From NCBI RefSeq assembly GCF_014654675.1, contig NZ_BNBC01000016.1, positions 114,197-178,196 on the forward strand: a DNA stretch of 64,000 bases, written 5' to 3'. Of this stretch, positions 63,909-64,000 are shown piece by piece. A program made the position numbers and the translations under genes. Source of the DNA: Streptomyces spiralis (lineage in GTDB: Bacteria > Actinomycetota > Actinomycetes > Streptomycetales > Streptomycetaceae). The notes below the pieces were generated by a model, which saw nothing but the letters and a program-made list of their open reading frames with translations, searched no databases and was not told where the DNA came from. Position 1 is the stretch's first letter; each line of letters starts with the position of its first letter.

Positions 63909-64000
63909 TCAGCTCTTCACGTACAGGCCGCGGCTGCGCAGGACCCAGCGTTCGAGGGGGCTGAAGATGAGCAGGTCGATGGCGATGCCGACGAAGAGGA
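63909..64000 (-). CDS. C-terminal end of an ABC transporter permease, partial
   Basis: Only the last 29 or so codons are in the window. They read FVGIAIDLLIFSPLERWVLR followed by SRGLYVKS and a TGA stop (63911-63909). A membrane helix ending with a positively charged ER-W-x-L-R tail is typical of nitrate/sulfonate/taurine-type permeases (SsuC/TauC). The coding strand is minus and the gene runs off the right edge. It ends 6 bp upstream of the chelatase start. Confidence 0.7.
   Translation of the reverse strand, partial: LFVGIAIDLLIFSPLERWVLRSRGLYVKS

Overview
The window is a stretch of a Streptomyces chromosome. The base composition is very GC-rich with GTG/TTG starts. The gene set is typical of the genus: a full-length bifunctional geosmin synthase, a coproporphyrin-dependent haem pair (hemG-hemQ), a SARP regulator with NB-ARC and TPR domains, a subtilisin-inhibitor-like protein, a TreY/TreZ/GlgX alpha-glucan set, and rare TTA (bldA-type) codons confined to a few genes. 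About 57 protein genes are supported, plus one MFS transporter pseudogene. No rRNA, tRNA, CRISPR array, transposase or phage gene was seen.

Layout. 1-6.4 kb: the edge of what may be a specialised-metabolism locus. It holds a 5'-truncated ATP-grasp-like gene, a PLP aminotransferase, a divergent LuxR-type/SARP regulator pair (both with a TTA codon) and, convergent to the SARP, an unlisted 53-residue secreted peptide. 6.7-13 kb: rhomboid protease, CoA-disulfide-reductase-like flavoprotein, DUF4349 lipoprotein, hemG-hemQ. 13-19.5 kb: a TIGR04222 membrane protein, a DUF4142 protein and a DUF692 (MNIO-type) enzyme in the same orientation, then a Pth2-like protein and an ABC exporter pair. 19.5-28.7 kb: envelope and housekeeping functions (polysaccharide deacetylase, FAD-Rieske oxidoreductase, SPFH protein, ZapE, RibD-like reductase, murC, msrB, a DUF6479 protein with a strong terminator). 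28.8-32.5 kb: a complete OpuC/ProU-type quaternary-amine importer. 32.5-34.8 kb: a DUF6230-DUF6114 operon divergent from a secreted protein, with a shared 13-bp motif in the region between them. 34.9-41.4 kb: DUF89, geosmin synthase, PDZ protein, Xaa-Pro peptidase, phosphotransferase. 41.5-52.6 kb: treZ, treY and glgX on the minus strand, interrupted by an M14 peptidase / SSI inhibitor / M14 peptidase group and the broken MFS gene. 52.9-64 kb: HEPN protein, DEDDh exonuclease, phosphotransferase, macrolide-type glycosyltransferase with a TetR-like operator, MMPL transporter, DUF1697, aldo/keto reductase, PanE-like reductase, DsbA-like protein, sirohydrochlorin chelatase and the end of an ABC permease.

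How the genes may work together. TreY and TreZ turn maltodextrins into trehalose, and GlgX debranches glycogen to feed them. The OpuC-like importer brings in compatible solutes, so both fit osmotic or developmental carbon handling. HemG and HemQ are consecutive late steps of haem synthesis. The most unusual material is (i) the TTA-controlled LuxR/SARP pair with its neighbouring secreted peptide, (ii) the DUF692/TIGR04222 neighbourhood, (iii) the DUF6230/DUF6114/secreted-protein group with its shared motif, and (iv) a peptidase gene that appears to start at CTG and also carries a TTA codon. All functions are inferred from sequence motifs read by eye; no database search was run.
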